A stretch of DNA of 22,500 nt from Armadillidium nasatum (taxonomy: Eukaryota; Arthropoda; Malacostraca; Isopoda; Armadillidiidae), in contig SEYY01005251.1 in assembly GCA_009176605.1 (NCBI GenBank), positions 1 through 22,500 on the forward strand, written 5' to 3'. This document shows positions 16,165-22,500 of the stretch, one piece after another. A model generated the notes under the pieces. It did not search any database and was not told the DNA's origin. It saw only the letters and a program-made list of their open reading frames with translations. The first letter of the stretch is position 1. Every line of letters begins with the position of its first letter. The translations under genes were made by a program, and so were the position numbers.

Positions 16165-16204
16165 TAATAATTGTGATATTAGTTATAATGGTGGAAGTGT
16201 ATGA
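15755..16204 (+). pseudogene. Integrase C-terminal region with GPY/F module and polyasparagine tail
   Basis: Continuing the integrase in a new frame, this segment holds IEPPNIPWAM, then an SH3-like chromatin- or DNA-binding end with YHGPYSVV (about 15961) and NVKPYF (about 16050). These are the GPY/F module and its following KP motif, typical of Ty3/gypsy integrases and of the CsRn1 group. It then runs into a second polyasparagine tract encoded by (AAT)n (about 16084-16170, with AAA interruptions giving Lys) and stops at 16202-16204. The tail has no known function. Confidence 0.8.
16084..16170. repeat. (AAT)n microsatellite at the end of pol
   Basis: Mostly AAT units with a few AAA interruptions, in the asparagine frame of the integrase C-terminus, ending 30 bp before the stop codon. 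Confidence 0.95.
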
Positions 16205-17822
16205 AAAAAAAAAAAGTTTAGATTAAAGTGCTATCAAGATTTAATATGGTTTTTAAATTAAAAAGTGCTATCAAAATATAATTTAATAAATGGAAAAAAA
16301 ATCATAATAATAATAAATCTAAATTTAAATGTTTTAAAATTTAAAAATAGTTCAGTGAAAGAAAGTGAAATGGTTGAAAAAAAAAAAAAAGTGTTATCAT
16401 ATTTTTCAGTGTATTAAAAGTTGTTATACAATTTTCATTTTTTTTAGTGTATTAAAAGGTGTTTTATACATTTTTCATATTTTATAATTGATGATATGAG
16501 TAAGGCATTTAGAGTAATTAACCTTTTGTTGGAGATATCCATTTAAACTAGGAAAAAGTAAATATATATTGACATAATGACACTGCCTGGTGCTGGTTTT
16601 CAAAGAATATGTTTTTATATTATATTTTACTTTTATAACAGTATCGGAACCAAAAGTGTTCCTTATATATTATTACTTATTATTAGGTGTACAGCTTTGA
16701 ACTATTTGGAAATTTTGAAAAAAAAGAGAAAAAAAAGAGTACATTTTTTTTTTCCTGTATCATAGTACTGGTAATTGTAATTGTTAAATAGCTATTATGT
16801 AGGTTAGTGATGTTTGGGGAAATTAATGATTATCAGTAAATGAAACAAAATATATAATTAAATAAATAAAATAAAAATAATGTGATAGTGTAAATAATGT
16901 TCATATATATTAGAAGTTAGTAAACCAAAATGTTCTATAAATATTACTAGATGTATTAGTAGTAATGTTTTGATCAATTTTTGAGTAATAAAAAAAATAA
17001 AAAAATAAAAAAAAAGTAAATTTTTTTAGGTTTTTATAAAAGTAAAATTTTAAGGTATTGGAAGAACAGTATAAATAAAGAAATTTATTATATGCAGTGG
17101 TGGGTCATATTCAAATTATGTGTTGTTCTAGTACTAGTTACATAATTTTTTTGACTCATTTTAAGTGCTAATGTTGTTATAAATTTATTACATTTTTTTT
17201 TGGATCTCACTTGCTTTAAATAATGTATGGTTGTTAAAAATTAAAGGTGGTAATTCCCATATAACATGCAATGTTTTAATGATTTAACATTTGAAACTAT
17301 AGTTTTGTAACAATCAGGTAACAGGATTAGTATGTAATTTTATGCTAGAAACATTGCAAATTAAAATTTCCAATGTTTCTTAGTGGGAGAAGACCAAAAT
17401 GGGATGAACTCATCTTTAGATTTATTAAAGTTGAATATATTTTAAACTTAGATTTTTAATACAAAATTTTATAAATAAAATAGTATCTGGAAACCTTTGA
17501 AACTGGCAACTATGGTTTGTTTTGTTTTGTTGTTGGTGAGGATAGGGCAGTCTGGAACCGGCTAGATATAGCTTTGTATTACTTGTCTGGTACTAAGATT
17601 ATAATTTGGTATTCTTTGGTATTATTGTGCCTTATTATTCTGAGTGGTCCTAAATAATAAAGTGTAAACTAATATTCTCTTAAATAAATATTGTAGTTGT
17701 TGCAGTGAGTTTGATTACCTTGTAATGCTTATGTAAAAGGTAGTCATTAGTGGAAGCTGAATTTTGATATAGGTCAACCTTAATTAAGCCAAAGGTTCAA
17801 TTGTAAAACCCCACAGCTTCCC
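16205..17822. other. AT-rich region downstream of pol, possible 3' untranslated/LTR sequence with short tandem repeats
   Basis: No coding region is supported. AAAGTGCTATCAA occurs at 16225-16237 and 16262-16274, with a variant GTGTTATCA near 16391. A ~38-bp unit with GTGTATTAAAAG is repeated at 16407-16440 and 16445-16479. A 3' LTR may lie here. The rest is unique AT-rich sequence. Confidence 0.5.
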
Positions 17823-17938
<116 letters not shown>

Positions 17939-18024
17939 TAATAATATTTAAAGTCTGCTTAAATTCTCAGACTATATCTTTTTTTGGAAATTAATGTCTG
18001 CTATTGTACTCGAACCTATTGGAC

Positions 18025-18234
<210 letters not shown>

Positions 18235-18243
18235 TATGCTGGA

Positions 18244-18438
<195 letters not shown>

Positions 18439-18442
<4 letters not shown>

Positions 18443-19041
18443 GACACCTTTTTCTGGCCTTTTTCTTTTAAATAACTTATAAAAGTCTTTAATTAAATAT
18501 CTGTATAAGGTATGACCCAAATTTATCTTAAAAGGTAAATTTTGGTATGACCAAGATGTTTCTTACCAGGAAAGAAATTCTTTTTTCTATTTCTTTTTAA
18601 TTTCATATAAAGCATTTCATTAAATGAAAGTTCTATTGATAATTACAACTGAAATTTATATTGTTACTTTGATGGTGTAAGGAAATTACTTTGAAATTAA
18701 AATGGCAATGAGCACTATTAATTATTTCTGAGAAAATAAACTTACAAATATTTTGTTGTAAATTATTTTTAAGAAATTCACTTCAACAAAAATGAAATTA
18801 ATTTCATCAAAATTTCACTCTGTTTTGCCTTTCAAACATTACGCAAAAATCACTTATTAAAATTTAAATTTAATAGATTCACGGAAAGCTTGGAAAAAAC
18901 ATTATGATTAAAAAGAAACGTCAATCATCACAAAATCAAGAAACGCAATGACTGACGTTTCAGTTTAATAAATTGGAAAAAAGGAAAGTTGGGGTTGGGA
19001 GAGTGAGGAAAAGTGGAAAAATACTTAATCAAATTCAAATC

Positions 19042-19044
<3 letters not shown>
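18439..19044. other. Non-coding region containing a hairpin
   Basis: Unique AT-rich sequence without a supported gene. It contains the imperfect inverted repeat at 18908-18968, listed separately. Confidence 0.55.
18908..18968. repeat. Imperfect 21-bp inverted repeat (hairpin), TTAA-bordered
   Basis: Arms 18908-18928 and 18948-18968 match at 18 of 21 positions, with 14 bp (GAAACGTCA-x-TCAT) matching except one, around a 19-base loop. Both outer ends are TTAA. Confidence 0.6.

Positions 19045-19137
<93 letters not shown>
19045..19137. repeat. (ATT)n microsatellite
   Basis: Perfect trinucleotide tract of about 93 bp. Confidence 0.96.
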
Positions 19138-19138
<1 letters not shown>

Positions 19139-19236
19139 TCCTCCCAGAAGTTCATTCAGTTTTGCATTAATACATATAAAGTTTACGATTTTTGTTTGTA
19201 TAAATTTTGTAACTGAAAAAATGAATAATGATTAAA

Positions 19237-19780
<544 letters not shown>

Positions 19781-21937
19781 TCACACCTCTTTTATTAGGT
19801 TTGTCTTAGTAACGTCTGCATACCTTTTTCTGTGTTCAGCAACAATTTGTAAAATGAACTGTATTTCTTTTTCATTTTTAGTTGAAAGGTTTTGATAATC
19901 CTGTTTTAGTTTTACTCCTGTCTCAGCTGTATTGTTTGCAGACAACTACGCAAATGCTTCTCAATATCTCAGCCCACGTTGGAAATTTTCATCATTTTGC
20001 CAGGTTGAGGAATTCTTTTTAAGAAAATTTGAATTTGATTGCAAATCTTGAGAAGAATAATTTAGATTCGGCTGTAATGAAGTACAAAAATCTTTCACTT
20101 TTAAACTATTGAGATCTTCAAATTTGACAATGTGTCATTTTATTCGATTCTCATAAATGTCTTCTTTTGTTGTTATTATAGTTGCCATTTTTTGCTTAAT
20201 ATATACTGGCACATCATCATCAAAGAATGCGAATGCAGCGGTTTCTGGCACTAAATACCATATGTGGTTTGCAAATTTTTTTATTTGCACCAGCACTACT
20301 AATATCTTGATCCAAATTCTTATACTCGATTAATTTCAATAAAAAATTATAATCGTGATATGGAGCTTCAACACCCAGTGGCGCAATAAACTAAACTCTC
20401 AAATAGAGTGCGATAAGAAAAATTCATATTCTTCTGATCGAACCGCCCTCTTTTTTGATCAAGGTAAACGGATCTTGAAATAAATAGATTTTAAAGACGT
20501 AAATCGCCTTTGACATCCATCAGGCTTAGTTCACAGCTCTAGGAATGCGAAATGAGATTCCTCGTCGTGAAGAACTGCCGAGAAAGATCAATGCCAATTC
20601 TAATATTTACCGATAATCATCTCTTTGCTGCTTCGGACTTAACTGCTCTTCTAAAAATTTCAACATACTTCCACGGACATCCTCCCAACAACTTCTGTCC
20701 CATAGCGATATTTTTTCTTGCTTATGGTAGACCAAGTTTCCCTAAATCTTTTAAGCAAATTTATACCCGGTCCAGAGTTTGATCCCATTAATAGATCAAA
20801 ACATCTTTTCAATGCTAATTCAAAGATGTGATGTAGACATGGAAAGTAGAGTAAATCCCGATCAAACATTCTCTCGATATTTATGCAGGCACCATTTACG
20901 TGTATTCTGTCGGTGTTGCTTAATGTTGTGTCAAAACACAGTCACTCTATCTTTTTTTTCTATGTTCCAATTTGTCATTTTTTGATAAACGGCTATGGCT
21001 TGCTCTTCTCCTGTAGATTCTGAAATTTCGGGGATTCCTAATAATCCTGGAAGCAGTTTGTTATCCAAATGTAGCACCAAAGCATTATAATCTGCTACAT
21101 TAAATTTTCCTTTAATTTTTGCCTGTCTCTTATCCCTGAATTCTTTCCTTCGACGTTGAAATGAGATACGATTAATAATTAAGGTTTTGGTATTATTTTT
21201 GAAAGCTTCTGCTGCCTCCAGCAAAAGGTAAATTGCGATACGATCACTAATTTTACATCTGTCTAGTGTTTCAGATAGACGTGAAGTGAAAAAAATGCAT
21301 GGTTGAATATATTTATGTGGGTCATAAGCATGTTCACTTTCTTCATCTCCAATACCACTGCTTGACCATAGTAACTCAACCGTGACATTTCGCTCAATTT
21401 CTTCATAAGTTCTCTTGAGTTTCCGTTCTTCTTGTTCTTTTCGTTTCTGTTTATATTCTTCACTTACTTTATGTTTCAAATCAATGCCAGCCATGGAACC
21501 TGCTCGTCCTTTCATACATTGCATTAATTAAAATATACTATCCTCTTCATTCTTAACGGTGCTTAGCACATTTTCATGGGCAACATCGAAAAGATCATCA
21601 AATTTATCAGTGAATTTGGTTCGTTTATTGGTTTCGACATCTGATACTCTAATTACCCTCTTCTGTAAATCTGCCCATTCATTATACAGCGATACAGTTT
21701 TTTCATTGCAGTGATCAATTCGTTTTGTTGGAATGCGTTCCTTTTCCCAAAAAATGAGCACTTCTTTTACGACTAGAGCTGCATTTTCTTTGAGAGATAA
21801 TTTAACTACACGTAAATATAGAATAAAACTCGAAGTACTTGCATATTTGAAGGAAGTTTTGTTACTACAATTTGGTTTTCTATATATCCGATCAAACTTA
21901 TTTGGGAACTTTTACGTAGAGAGTGCGAAGAGGCCAT
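19781..21937 (-). pseudogene. Degraded copy of an arthropod multicopy gene with an RNase H-like, transposase-resembling core
   Basis: Read on the minus strand from an ATG at 21937-21935 to a TGA at 19783-19781, nearly the whole length resembles an uncharacterised protein family that I recall as repeated in insect, crustacean and Hydra genomes. Visible blocks in order: QVLRVLF (about 21850), LIFWEKERIPT (about 21755), DLFDVAHEN (about 21585), CKISDR then INRIS (about 21255-21165), LHLDNKLLPG (Asp codon 21065-21063), FDTTLSNT (Asp 20932-20930), CLHHIFEL (Cys 20839-20837), SGPGINLLKRF, WMSKAIY (about 20520), PETAAFAFF (Glu 20245-20243) and a C-terminal AEHRKRYAD. Two Asp residues, a CX2H motif and a late Glu recall hAT-like DDE transposases; that function is inferred. 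The copy is broken by a frame change near 21815, an in-frame TAA at 21530-21528, frame changes near 20931 and 20690, and further stops and shifts between 20610 and 20120. Confidence 0.65.
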
Positions 21938-21971
21938 AATATTACACGTTCACAATAATAAATAAAACATC

Positions 21972-22500
<529 letters not shown>

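Overview
The window is AT-rich, non-coding-dominated eukaryotic DNA. It looks like arthropod intergenic sequence: two unrelated Ty3/gypsy-type retroelement copies, an RTE-like non-LTR retrotransposon fragment, and a broken copy of a gene family I recall as multicopy in arthropods and cnidarians. There are no prokaryotic features. The load of (AT)n, (AAT)n, (CT)n and (CA)n microsatellites is very high, roughly 4 kb of 22.5 kb, much of it perfect dinucleotide tracts over 100 bp. That load plus the mobile-element set recalls decapod crustaceans, penaeid shrimp especially, but this is an inference and the species cannot be fixed from this sequence.

Layout. 1-1311 (minus): broken gag of an LTR retroelement with two zinc knuckles, running off the left edge. 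1312-4530: AT-rich non-coding sequence with a diverged 60-bp duplication of CRE-like motifs (2412-2510). 4531-9083: long simple-repeat arrays separated by short islands. These islands include a dispersed repeat present twice (4788-4959 and 6919-7091) and a ~50-bp module duplicated between AT arrays (5846 and 6035). 9591-9873: a MITE-like element with inverted ends and TTAA at both borders. 10395-11935 (minus): RTE-like LINE fragment with a (GA)n expansion inside its coding frame. 11978-16204 (plus): gag-protease-RT-RNase H-integrase of a CsRn1-like Ty3/gypsy element, broken by about six frame changes and carrying two in-frame (AAT)n polyasparagine tracts. 16205-19780: AT-rich sequence and large AT/AAT arrays. 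19781-21937 (minus): degraded copy of an arthropod multicopy gene with an RNase H-like, transposase-resembling core. 21975-22441: a perfect (AT)n tract of about 467 bp.

No gene in the window appears intact. Every coding region is a mobile element or an element-like relic with stops or frameshifts. The recurring theme is microsatellite growth next to or inside retroelement reading frames. I found no previously undescribed functional system that the sequence can prove; the best leads are the degraded gene family copy, the TTAA-bordered MITE candidate and the in-frame microsatellite expansions.
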